A stretch of DNA of 5,024 bases, taken from the NCBI GenBank assembly GCA_023390675.1, contig JAEWCK010000339.1:1-5024 (forward strand), read 5' to 3'. How positions within the stretch are numbered: the first letter of the stretch is position 1; each line of letters opens with the position of its first letter. Source of the stretch: Pseudomonadota bacterium. GTDB lineage: Bacteria; Pseudomonadota; Alphaproteobacteria; Sphingomonadales; Sphingomonadaceae. Below, in pieces: positions 1-5,024 of this stretch. The notes beneath the pieces were generated by a model. That model saw only the letters and a program-made list of their open reading frames with translations. It was not told the origin of the DNA and did no database searches. The translations under genes were made by a program, and so were the position numbers.

Positions 1-747
1 GACATGCACCGCGCGCTCGAACGCGCCGAGATCGGCGTGCTGTTCCAGCCGCAGGTCGAAGTCGCGACCGGGCGGATCGTGGGAGTCGAGGCGCTGGCGC
101 GCTGGCGGCACCCGAGCCTGGGCGAGATCGGCGCCGAGACCTTGTTCGCTGCGGCGGCGCGCGCGGGGATCGACGCGCAGCTTTCCGACCATGTCCAGCG
201 GCGCGCGCTGGCGGCAGCGGCGAACTGGCCGCGCGCGCTCGGCGACCTCAGGCTCTCGATCAACGTCACTGCCGCGGATATCGCGCGGCCGGGGTTCGCG
301 GACCATCTGCTCGGGCGGATCGACGCGAGCGGATTCTCGCGTGGACGCCTCACGCTCGAAGTCACCGAGAGCGGGATCATGGAGGATCTGGGCGAGGCGG
401 CGCGGCTGCTGACCGAGTTGCGCGCGGCGGGATGCCGCGTGGCGATCGACGATTTCGGGACGGGCTATTCGAGCCTGGCGTACCTCAAGGCGCTGCCGCT
501 CGACTATCTCAAGATCGACAAGAAGCTGAGCCAGGACATTGCGGGATCGCACCGCGACCGCGTGGTGGTGCGCGGCGTGATCGACATGGCGCGCTCGCTG
601 GGGCTGGCAGTGATCGCCGAAGGCGTCGAGACGCGCGAGCAGCTCGACCTGCTCGCCAAGGAAGGCTGCCAATATTATCAGGGCTATCTGTGCTCCGAGC
701 CGGTCGACGTGCCCGCGCTCGCGCAGCTGATCGCGAAGGCGGCGTGA
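1..747 (+). CDS. EAL-domain c-di-GMP phosphodiesterase, C-terminal part (5' truncated by window)
   Basis: This is the EAL domain that hydrolyses the second messenger cyclic di-GMP to pGpG in the cytoplasm. The reading frame is open to the left edge, so the true start lies outside. The ATG at position 4 is probably internal, because the domain's first strand (GVLFQPQV) begins only about ten residues after it. Counting from that ATG, every catalytic and metal-binding position of active EAL enzymes is visible: E29 in EAL, N87 in SINVT, E119 and E122 in EVTES, D149-D150 in DDFGTGYSS, K170 in LKID, E206 in AEGVE and Q226 in QGYL. Activity is therefore expected. EAL domains often follow GGDEF, PAS or receiver domains, and the missing N-terminus may carry one; this cannot be seen. 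The TGA stop overlaps the GTG start of the next gene, so the two are probably co-transcribed and translationally coupled. The EAL identification is very secure; the full architecture is unknown. Confidence 0.96.
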   Translation, partial: DMHRALERAEIGVLFQPQVEVATGRIVGVEALARWRHPSLGEIGAETLFAAAARAGIDAQLSDHVQRRALAAAANWPRALGDLRLSINVTAADIARPGFADHLLGRIDASGFSRGRLTLEVTESGIMEDLGEAARLLTELRAAGCRVAIDDFGTGYSSLAYLKALPLDYLKIDKKLSQDIAGSHRDRVVVRGVIDMARSLGLAVIAEGVETREQLDLLAKEGCQYYQGYLCSEPVDVPALAQLIAKAA

Positions 748-1139
748 GCGATCCGGCCGACGTCACCGGCGTGTGGTACGGCCGCTATGTCAGCCGCGAC
801 CAGGACAATGGCTTCATCGCAGTGCTGGAAGAGACGGCTGGCGTCTTCACCGGCACGATCACCGAGCCGGACGCGCGTTCGGGCGGCATCCGCCGCGCGA
901 ACGTGGCGGGGCGGCGCGATGGCGCGGCGATCGCCTTCATCAAGCAATATGACGGGAGCGGCGGCTGGGTTCATGCGGTTCATTATGGCGGGCGGATCGA
1001 CGGCGAGGGCACCGAGATCGCGGGCGGCTGGAAAGTGGACTGGACCAGCGGCAGCTTCACGATGACTCGCGAGAAGTTCGCCGCCGAGGAGCTGGAGGAC
1101 GAAGAGGAAGTGGAGATCGTCGCGCCGCGCGGGCTCTAG
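744..1139 (+). CDS. hypothetical 131-residue beta-rich protein coupled to EAL gene
   Basis: I do not recognise this protein. The start chosen is the GTG at 744, which shares GTGA with the stop of the EAL gene. A modest GAAGG (735-739) sits four bases upstream. The frame is open far to the left, but there it only shadows the EAL gene. An in-frame GTG at 771 is a weaker alternative start. The protein begins SDPADVTGVWYGRYV. It alternates glycine turns with aromatic and branched residues (FTGTITEPD, FIKQYDG, GGWKVDW, SGSFTMTRE), which suggests a small antiparallel beta-sheet or barrel, perhaps lipocalin-like in shape. This is inferred from the pattern only. No signal peptide or membrane segment is visible, so it is probably cytosolic. 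The C-terminus is strongly acidic (EELEDEEEVEIV). Coupling to a phosphodiesterase gene makes a role near c-di-GMP signalling possible but unproven. Its stop overlaps that of the convergent protease gene. Confidence 0.82.
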   Translation: MSDPADVTGVWYGRYVSRDQDNGFIAVLEETAGVFTGTITEPDARSGGIRRANVAGRRDGAAIAFIKQYDGSGGWVHAVHYGGRIDGEGTEIAGGWKVDWTSGSFTMTREKFAAEELEDEEEVEIVAPRGL

Positions 1140-1672
1140 GGCGAGAGGCGCTCCCAGATCGCATAGCCGTTGCCGAGCATGTGCATCGCCATGACGAGGT
1201 AGATCGATCCGGTACGCGTGCGGCAGATCGCGTAGAACAGCGCATCGACGAAGATCAGCGCCATGCTGCGCCAGTCGTACTGGAGGTGGACCGCCGCGAA
1301 GGCGAGCGCGGAGATGAGCACGCCGCCGGCAGCACCGAGCTTGCGCGAGGCCATGCCGAGCAGCGCGCCGCGGAAGAAGAATTCCTCGGCGAGCGGATAG
1401 ATCAGGCCGATTGCGGCGATGCGGATCGCGAGGTTGAGCGCGTCGTACTTGCCGTGCCAACTGCCGGCATTGCTCTCGACGCCGAGCGCTCCGCCGGCCA
1501 TCTCGCTGGCGACTGCGAGGGCGAGGAAGGCAAGGAGCCAGATCACGGCCTGGGGGGCGGAGGGGAGCTGGAAGCCGACGTCGCCGCGCCAGTCGAGGCG
1601 ACGGAAGCGGATGATGACGAATCCGAACAGGACGAGCGCCACCGGCGTGACGAAGATGATCAGGATGTCCAA
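1136..1672 (-). CDS. CPBP-family intramembrane glutamic endopeptidase (Abi/CAAX protease-like)
   Basis: This polytopic membrane protein of the CPBP (CAAX protease and bacteriocin-processing, Abi) family is a predicted intramembrane protease of the inner membrane. All three family motifs are visible: EEFFFR (E96, E97, R101), FAAVH (F125, H129) and HMLGN (H164, N168), numbered from the chosen start. Hydrophobic segments lie at about 4-21, 42-58, 83-95, 117-131, 140-151 and 156-170. I chose the TTG at 1672-1670 (178 residues) because GGGGGAG lies seven bases upstream. The in-frame ATG at 1720 would add 16 residues (MIPQGYLSANAWGRQA). Those use ATA, CCT, TTA, TCT, AGA and CAA codons unlike the rest, have no ribosome binding site, and cover the promoter of the divergent gene. 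A still longer frame to 1840 is an artefact. Substrates are unknown; members process prenylated proteins, peptides or anti-sigma factors, or give bacteriocin immunity. The stop TAG shares CTAG with the convergent gene. Confidence 0.9.
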   Translation of the reverse strand: MDILIIFVTPVALVLFGFVIIRFRRLDWRGDVGFQLPSAPQAVIWLLAFLALAVASEMAGGALGVESNAGSWHGKYDALNLAIRIAAIGLIYPLAEEFFFRGALLGMASRKLGAAGGVLISALAFAAVHLQYDWRSMALIFVDALFYAICRTRTGSIYLVMAMHMLGNGYAIWERLSP

Positions 1673-1679
1673 GGCTTGT

Positions 1680-1686
1680 CTCCCCC
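1680..1686 (-). promoter_or_regulatory. ribosome binding site deciding a TTG start for the CPBP protease gene
   Basis: Read on the minus strand, GGGGGAG is followed by seven bases and then TTG at 1672. It is the only good Shine-Dalgarno match ahead of any possible start of the protease gene. It supports the TTG over the ATG at 1720, which has only CTTTACATCG in front of it. Confidence 0.6.
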
Positions 1687-1691
1687 ATGCA

Positions 1692-1720
1692 TTGGCAGAT
1701 AAGTAACCCTGAGGTATCAT
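1692..1720 (+). promoter_or_regulatory. sigma-70 type promoter for the membrane protein/HTH operon
   Basis: TTGGCA (1692-1697) and TATCAT (1715-1720) each match the -35 and -10 consensus at five of six bases and are separated by exactly 17 bases. Transcription would start near 1727, giving a leader of about 38 bases before the ATG at 1765. The surrounding intergenic stretch (1673-1764) is clearly richer in A/T than the flanking genes. The palindrome CATCGATG (1718-1725) overlaps the -10 end and the expected start point, and could be an operator. No equally good promoter reads left toward the protease gene. Confidence 0.65.
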
Positions 1721-1752
1721 CGATGTAAAGAGTTCTGCGGTTTTTGACGGGC

Positions 1753-1760
1753 AGGAGGGG
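1753..1760 (+). promoter_or_regulatory. strong ribosome binding site fixing the ATG at 1765
   Basis: AGGAGGGG ends four bases before the ATG at 1765, with the core GGAGG six bases away. This favours ATG 1765 over the in-frame TTG at 1744, which lies upstream of this site and has no Shine-Dalgarno sequence of its own. Confidence 0.8.
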
Positions 1761-1764
1761 CGAT

Positions 1765-2211
1765 ATGGACGATCACGACAGGCTGGCCGAGCGGGTGCAG
1801 CGCGGCGCGCTTCGCAGGATGCTGGTGTTCGCCATCGCATTCACGGTGTGGCAGGTCTCCTATTTCACGATTGCGCGGCCGAGCGGGAACGCAGTGCGCG
1901 CGGTGGATATCGTCCGCACTGCGGGGTTCCTCGTCTGGGCGGCGGCGCTGCTGCTGCTGTTCGCGAGCGGCGGGGCGTGGCTGGCGCCGCGCAAGGTGCG
2001 CGCGATCCTCGACGACGAGCTGGCGCAGGCGCGGCGCGCGGCTTCGTACCGGCACGGCTTTTGGGTGATGATCTGCACGTGCTTCGCGGGCTATGTCGCG
2101 AGCATGACGACGCATCTCACCGCGATCGACATGGCGCATGTCTGCCTTTCGGCAGGCGTGCTCGCGGTGCTGGTAAGCCAATTGCTGCTCGAACGCGGGA
2201 CCGAGGGTTGA
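1765..2211 (+). CDS. hypothetical four-helix inner-membrane protein, partner of small HTH regulator
   Basis: This 148-residue protein belongs to no family I recognise. Four hydrophobic segments are visible at about 19-37, 52-69, 98-114 and 121-141. The N-terminus is basic (RLAERVQRGALRR). The loop between helices 2 and 3 (about 75-97, APRKVRAILDDELAQARR) is charged and likely cytoplasmic. By the positive-inside rule both ends face the cytoplasm and the periplasmic loops are very short. Three cysteines sit in or near helices 3 and 4 (C104, C106, C127). There is no signal peptide or known catalytic motif. The gene is first in a two-gene unit; its TGA overlaps the TTG start of the Xre-type gene as TTGA. 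This matches a recurring bacterial arrangement in which a small integral membrane protein precedes a short Xre/PbsX-like regulator. A membrane anchor, sensor or antagonist role for the regulator is therefore a reasonable inference, but not shown. Confidence 0.88.
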   Translation: MDDHDRLAERVQRGALRRMLVFAIAFTVWQVSYFTIARPSGNAVRAVDIVRTAGFLVWAAALLLLFASGGAWLAPRKVRAILDDELAQARRAASYRHGFWVMICTCFAGYVASMTTHLTAIDMAHVCLSAGVLAVLVSQLLLERGTEG

Positions 2212-2420
2212 AGGTATCCGAGCTCGGCAACCGGCTGAAGGAGGAGCGGCAGCGCCACGGGCTGACCCAGTCCGAGCTTGCCGCGATGGTGGGCGTGTCG
2301 CGCAAGACGATCGTGACCGTGGAGAACCGGGTGTTCATTCCGTCGGCGCTGCTCGCGCTCAAGCTGGCGCGGGCGCTGGATACGACCGCGGACCAGCTAT
2401 TCTACATCGTCGAGGAGTGA
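2208..2420 (+). CDS. small Xre-family helix-turn-helix transcriptional regulator
   Basis: This 70-residue protein is almost entirely a Cro/C1-type DNA-binding domain. The first helix (LGNRLKEERQRHG) is followed by helix 2 TQSELAAMVG (20-29) and recognition helix VSRKTIVTVEN (30-40). Then comes PSALLALKLARALDTTADQLF, the typical ending of short PbsX-like regulators that have no sensor domain. The TTG at 2208 is chosen because it begins the domain correctly and overlaps the upstream stop as TTGA. No ATG or GTG start precedes the first helix. The GAGGG just before it is too close to be an ideal ribosome binding site, so translation probably depends on coupling to the membrane protein. As the second gene of the unit it may repress the promoter at 1692-1720, which would also affect the divergent protease gene. 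That regulatory link is inferred. The stop TGA is one base from the stop of the convergent GAF gene. Confidence 0.9.
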   Translation: MKVSELGNRLKEERQRHGLTQSELAAMVGVSRKTIVTVENRVFIPSALLALKLARALDTTADQLFYIVEE

Positions 2421-2421
2421 C

Positions 2422-2928
2422 TCAGCCTGCCGCCGCCGATTGCGCGCCGAGGCGGCCGAGCGTGACGCCGGCGAGGCGCGCGAGCGTGGCGAGCATTGCG
2501 CTGGTGCCCGGATCGACTTCGCCGGGCGCGCGCCAATAGGCGCCCATCGCCATCATCGGGCGGACCAGCCCGACCGGGTACATCGCCATGCTGCGCACGA
2601 ACGTAGGGCGATAGGCGGCGTGGGGCACGCGCGGATCGGCATAGATGTCGGGGATCACGATCGGCTTGCCCTCGAGGATCGCGAGGCCCGAGATGCACGC
2701 CTCGATCGCGAAGCGCTTGCCGGTCCAGAGCGGATTGATCGCGTCCTCGGCGATATAGGCGACGAGATCGCCTTCGCGGCGGATCACCGTCACGCCCTCG
2801 GCGGCGGCGATCGCGCGACCGGAATCGCGCAGCACCGCGACGATCGCCTCGATCGACTGCGCCGCGGTCAGGCGTTGCATCGCTTCGCTCAGATGCCTGC
2901 GCTGCCCGAAAACCGCGAGTTCCGTCAT
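2422..2928 (-). CDS. free-standing GAF-domain protein
   Basis: This 168-residue cytosolic protein consists essentially of one GAF domain, a fold that binds small ligands, cyclic nucleotides, haem or chromophores. A leading helix (about 12-42) is followed by the strand VTVIRREGDLVAYIAED (46-62), then FAIEACISGLAILEGKPIV (73-91) and IPDIYADPRVP, the usual GAF motif. A sheet and helix around SMAMYPVG close the domain. The part after about 140 (DPGTSAMLATLARLAGVTL) is the closing helix. Such domains are often the N-terminal part of sensor kinases, but here no kinase, GGDEF or HTH output domain follows. C78 lies where ligand-linking or redox cysteines can occur, which is speculative. The start is the ATG at 2928-2926, preceded by AGGGGAGG at good spacing; a TTG at 2964 in the same frame lies upstream of that site and is less likely. 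The gene is downstream of mfd in the same direction across 72 bases, so read-through from mfd is possible. Confidence 0.87.
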   Translation of the reverse strand: MTELAVFGQRRHLSEAMQRLTAAQSIEAIVAVLRDSGRAIAAAEGVTVIRREGDLVAYIAEDAINPLWTGKRFAIEACISGLAILEGKPIVIPDIYADPRVPHAAYRPTFVRSMAMYPVGLVRPMMAMGAYWRAPGEVDPGTSAMLATLARLAGVTLGRLGAQSAAAG

Positions 2929-2935
2929 TGCCCCG

Positions 2936-2943
2936 CCTCCCCT
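2936..2943 (-). promoter_or_regulatory. ribosome binding site fixing the GAF gene start
   Basis: AGGGGAGG on the minus strand lies with its GGAGG core seven bases before the ATG at 2928. It settles the start in favour of this ATG over the upstream in-frame TTG at 2964. Confidence 0.75.
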
Positions 2944-2961
2944 GAACAAGGCAAGTAATTC

Positions 2962-2971
2962 CAACTAGTTG
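2962..2971. repeat. 10-base perfect palindrome between mfd and the GAF gene
   Basis: CAACTAGTTG is a perfect palindrome in the A/T-richer gap between mfd and the GAF gene (2929-3000). It lies 33 bases upstream of the GAF start codon. A looser inverted pair, GGCAA (2950-2954) and TTGCC (2969-2973), overlaps it. Neither has the GC stem and T run of a rho-independent terminator. An operator is possible, but no convincing -35/-10 pair could be assigned here. Confidence 0.4.
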
Positions 2972-3000
2972 CCAAGCCTATAACTTCACGTCCGAAATGG

Positions 3001-5024
3001 TTAGATCGCCGCCTTGGCCAATCCCCGCGACAATTGCAGCGCGCCGTTGAGCCGCGACTTCGGGTTCGCCCATTCGCGCGTGATGACGAGCTTCATGTCG
3101 GGGCGCAGCCGCGCGGTGCCGTCGAGCCGGTCGACATAGGCGAGCAGCCCTTCGACATTGGGGAACCTGTCACCGTGGAAGGTGGCGAGCGCGCCCTTGG
3201 GGCCGACATCGAGCTTGGCGATGTTGGCGGTCCTGGCGTTGAGCTTGGTCTCGATCAGCGTGATCAGATTCTCGGTCGCGTCGGGAAGCTTGCCGAAGCG
3301 ATCGATCATCTCGGCGGCGAAGGCCTCGAGCCCGGCGCGGTCCTCGACTTCGTTGAGGCGGCGGTAGAGGCCCATGCGCAGATCGAGATCGGGGACGTAC
3401 TCCTCGGGGATGAGGATCGGCGCGTCGACGGTGATCTGGGGCGAGAGGTCGCGCGGGCGCGCCTCGTCGCGCAGCCCCCCGGCCTTGGCGTCGAGGATCG
3501 CCTCCTCGAGCATCGACTGGTAAAGCTCGTAGCCGACCTCCTTGATATGCCCCGACTGCTCGTCGCCGAGCAGATTGCCCGCGCCGCGGATGTCGAGATC
3601 GTGGCTGGCGAGCTGGAAGCCGGCGCCCAGCGATTCCAGATCGGAGAGAACCTTGAGGCGCTTTTCGGCGGCCTCGGTCATCTGCCGCTGGGGCGGCGTG
3701 GTGAGATAGGCATAGGCGCGCGTCTTGGCGCGGCCGACGCGGCCGCGGAGCTGGTAGAGCTGGGCGAGCCCGAACTTGTCGGCGCGATTGACGATCAGCG
3801 TGTTGGCGCTGGGGATGTCGAGCCCCGACTCGACGATGGTGGTCGAGACCAGCACCTCGAACTTCTTGTCGTAGAAGGCGGACATCCGCTCCTCGACCTC
3901 GGTGGGCGCCATCTGGCCGTGCGCGACGACGTAGCGGACTTCGGGGACTTCGTTCCGCAGGAACTCCTCGATCTCGGGGAGGTCGGCGATGCGCGGGGTG
4001 ACGAAATAGGCCTGGCCGCCGCTATAATGCTCGCGTAGCAACGCCTCGCGGAGCACGACCGGGTCCCAGGGCATGACATAGGTGCGGACCGCGAGGCGAT
4101 CGACCGGCGGGGTCTGGATCACCGAGAGCTCGCGCAGGCCCGACATCGCCATCTGGAGCGTGCGCGGGATCGGCGTGGCGGTGAGGGTGAGGACGTGGAC
4201 GTCGGCCTTCAAGGCCTTGAGCCGCTCCTTGTGCGTGACGCCGAAGCGCTGCTCCTCGTCGACCACGACCAAGCCGAGGCGCTTGAACTCGATTGATTTG
4301 GCGAGGACGGCGTGGGTGCCAACGAGGATATCGATCGTGCCGTCGGCGACGCCTTCCTTCGTCACTTTGGCTTCCGCCGCGGGGACGAGGCGCGAGAGGC
4401 GGCCGATGCGGATCGGGAAGCCTTCAAAGCGCTGGGTGAAGTTCTGGAAATGCTGGCGCGCGAGCAAGGTGGTGGGGCAGACCACCGCGACCTGCATCCC
4501 CGCCATCGCCGCGACGAAAGCGGCGCGGAGCGCCACCTCGGTCTTGCCGAAGCCGACATCGCCGACGACGAGCCGGTCCATCGGTCGGCCCGCGCCGAGA
4601 TCGCCGAGCACGTCGGCGATCGCGCGATCCTGATCGTCGGTCTCTTCATAGGGAAAGCGATCGACGAAGGCGGGGTAGCCGCCGGCGTCGGGCTCGGCGA
4701 CTTCGGCGGGACGCGTGGCGCGCTTGGCCGCGGTGGCGATGAGCTCGCCCGCGATCTCGCGGATGCGCTCCTTCATCCGCGACTTGCGGCGCTGCCACGC
4801 CTCGCCGCCAAGCTTGTCGAGCGCCGCGCCTTCCTCGCCGGCGCCGTAGCGGCTGAGCACCTCGAGATTCTCGACGGGGACGTAGAGCTTGTCGCCGCCG
4901 GCGTAGCTCAGCGCGACGCAATCGTGCGGGGCCTTCTGGACGGGGATTTGGGTCAGCCCCTCGTAGCGGCCGATGCCGTGGTCGGCATGGACGACGAGAT
5001 CGCCCGGGGAGAGCGTGGCGAGCT
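3001..5024 (-). CDS. mfd: transcription-repair coupling factor Mfd, C-terminal part (5' truncated by window)
   Basis: Mfd is an ATP-driven DNA translocase. It pushes stalled RNA polymerase off damaged template and recruits UvrA for nucleotide excision repair. The frame stays open to the right edge, so the ATG at 4860 is internal. About 673 residues are present, somewhat over half of the usual 1,100-1,200. At the right edge lies the RNA-polymerase-interacting (CarD-like) domain, with SPGDLVVHADHGIGRYEGL and YAGGDKLYVPVENLE (about 4861-5012). The RecG-like helicase core follows: Walker A GDVGFGKT (4540-4563), motif Ia CPTTLLARQHF, Walker B DEEQ (4249-4260), motif III TATPIPRT, the second lobe with STTIVESGLDIPSANT, and motif VI RGRVGR (3730-3747). 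Next are the translocation region (LGAGFQLASHDLDIRGAGNLLG) and the C-terminal TRCF/D7 domain (about 3135-3440), which in known Mfd proteins masks the UvrA-binding surface. The UvrB-like N-terminus and D2 are outside the window. The stop is TAA, and no terminator is seen after it. Identification is essentially certain. Confidence 0.98.
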   Translation of the reverse strand, partial: LATLSPGDLVVHADHGIGRYEGLTQIPVQKAPHDCVALSYAGGDKLYVPVENLEVLSRYGAGEEGAALDKLGGEAWQRRKSRMKERIREIAGELIATAAKRATRPAEVAEPDAGGYPAFVDRFPYEETDDQDRAIADVLGDLGAGRPMDRLVVGDVGFGKTEVALRAAFVAAMAGMQVAVVCPTTLLARQHFQNFTQRFEGFPIRIGRLSRLVPAAEAKVTKEGVADGTIDILVGTHAVLAKSIEFKRLGLVVVDEEQRFGVTHKERLKALKADVHVLTLTATPIPRTLQMAMSGLRELSVIQTPPVDRLAVRTYVMPWDPVVLREALLREHYSGGQAYFVTPRIADLPEIEEFLRNEVPEVRYVVAHGQMAPTEVEERMSAFYDKKFEVLVSTTIVESGLDIPSANTLIVNRADKFGLAQLYQLRGRVGRAKTRAYAYLTTPPQRQMTEAAEKRLKVLSDLESLGAGFQLASHDLDIRGAGNLLGDEQSGHIKEVGYELYQSMLEEAILDAKAGGLRDEARPRDLSPQITVDAPILIPEEYVPDLDLRMGLYRRLNEVEDRAGLEAFAAEMIDRFGKLPDATENLITLIETKLNARTANIAKLDVGPKGALATFHGDRFPNVEGLLAYVDRLDGTARLRPDMKLVITREWANPKSRLNGALQLSRGLAKAAI

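Noticed and set aside
4..6. ATG at position 4 as the real start of the EAL gene
   Set aside because: The frame is open to the window edge, and the sequence reads straight into the EAL domain with almost no leader. The gene almost certainly begins upstream.
684..1688. Long - strand open frame (334 codons) across the EAL end, unknown gene and protease
   Set aside because: It is rich in R, A and P with no domain, and overlaps three better supported genes. The CPBP motifs are in a different frame.
1181..1702. + strand open frame (173 codons) opposite the protease gene
   Set aside because: It is a charged, repetitive antisense shadow of a gene whose catalytic motifs are clear on the other strand.
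1700..1729. Possible leftward promoter for the protease gene with a TTTACA -35 (minus strand of 1724-1729)
   Set aside because: No acceptable -10 lies 16-18 bases away; the best hexamers (TTACTT, TACTTA) match poorly.
1721..1840. N-terminal extension of the protease frame up to 1840
   Set aside because: It is an arginine/proline/cysteine-rich stretch antisense to the membrane protein gene, crosses that gene's ribosome binding site, and has no ribosome binding site of its own.
2440..2958. + strand open frame (172 codons) opposite the GAF gene
   Set aside because: Its composition (R, D, H, A rich) is typical of a shadow, and the GAF domain on the - strand explains the region.
2944..3000. Possible mfd terminator from the GGCAA/TTGCC inverted pair
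   Set aside because: The stem is only five bases with a long loop, not GC-rich, and no T run follows.
3034..4038. Long open frame (334 codons) on the + strand opposite mfd
   Set aside because: It lies antisense to unmistakable Mfd helicase sequence. Its translation is a low-complexity mix of D, E, G, R and A, as expected from the complement of a GC-rich gene.

Overview
This GC-rich, tightly packed window looks like chromosomal core DNA from an alphaproteobacterium, most likely a sphingomonad (Sphingomonadaceae). That placement rests on the strong G/C third-position bias, the style of the EAL and Mfd proteins, and the set of small neighbouring genes. It is inference and was not tested by a search. 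There are no mobile elements, tRNAs, rRNAs or CRISPR arrays. Both outer genes are cut by the window edges.

Layout, left to right. (1) The + strand carries the 3' part of a c-di-GMP phosphodiesterase (EAL domain, all catalytic residues present, 1-747). A 131-residue protein of unknown function follows, starting on a GTG inside the EAL stop (744-1139). (2) Convergent to these, on the - strand, is a CPBP-family intramembrane protease (1136-1672). Its stop shares a CTAG with the stop of the unknown protein. (3) A divergent intergenic region (1673-1764) holds a near-consensus sigma-70 promoter reading right. It drives a two-gene unit: a four-helix membrane protein (1765-2211) and a 70-residue Xre-type DNA-binding protein (2208-2420), again overlapping by 4 bases. 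(4) On the - strand, a free-standing GAF-domain protein (2422-2928) lies one base away from the HTH gene's stop. (5) Upstream of it, in the same orientation, is the C-terminal part of the transcription-repair coupling factor Mfd (3001 to the right edge, open at 5024).

The functions fall into three groups. Mfd is DNA-repair housekeeping. The EAL protein turns over c-di-GMP, and the GAF protein may be a small-molecule or redox sensor. The membrane protein, small HTH regulator and divergent CPBP protease form a cluster that could be a membrane-linked regulatory module. That module is the least explained part of the window and the best candidate for something undescribed, but the evidence is only gene arrangement.
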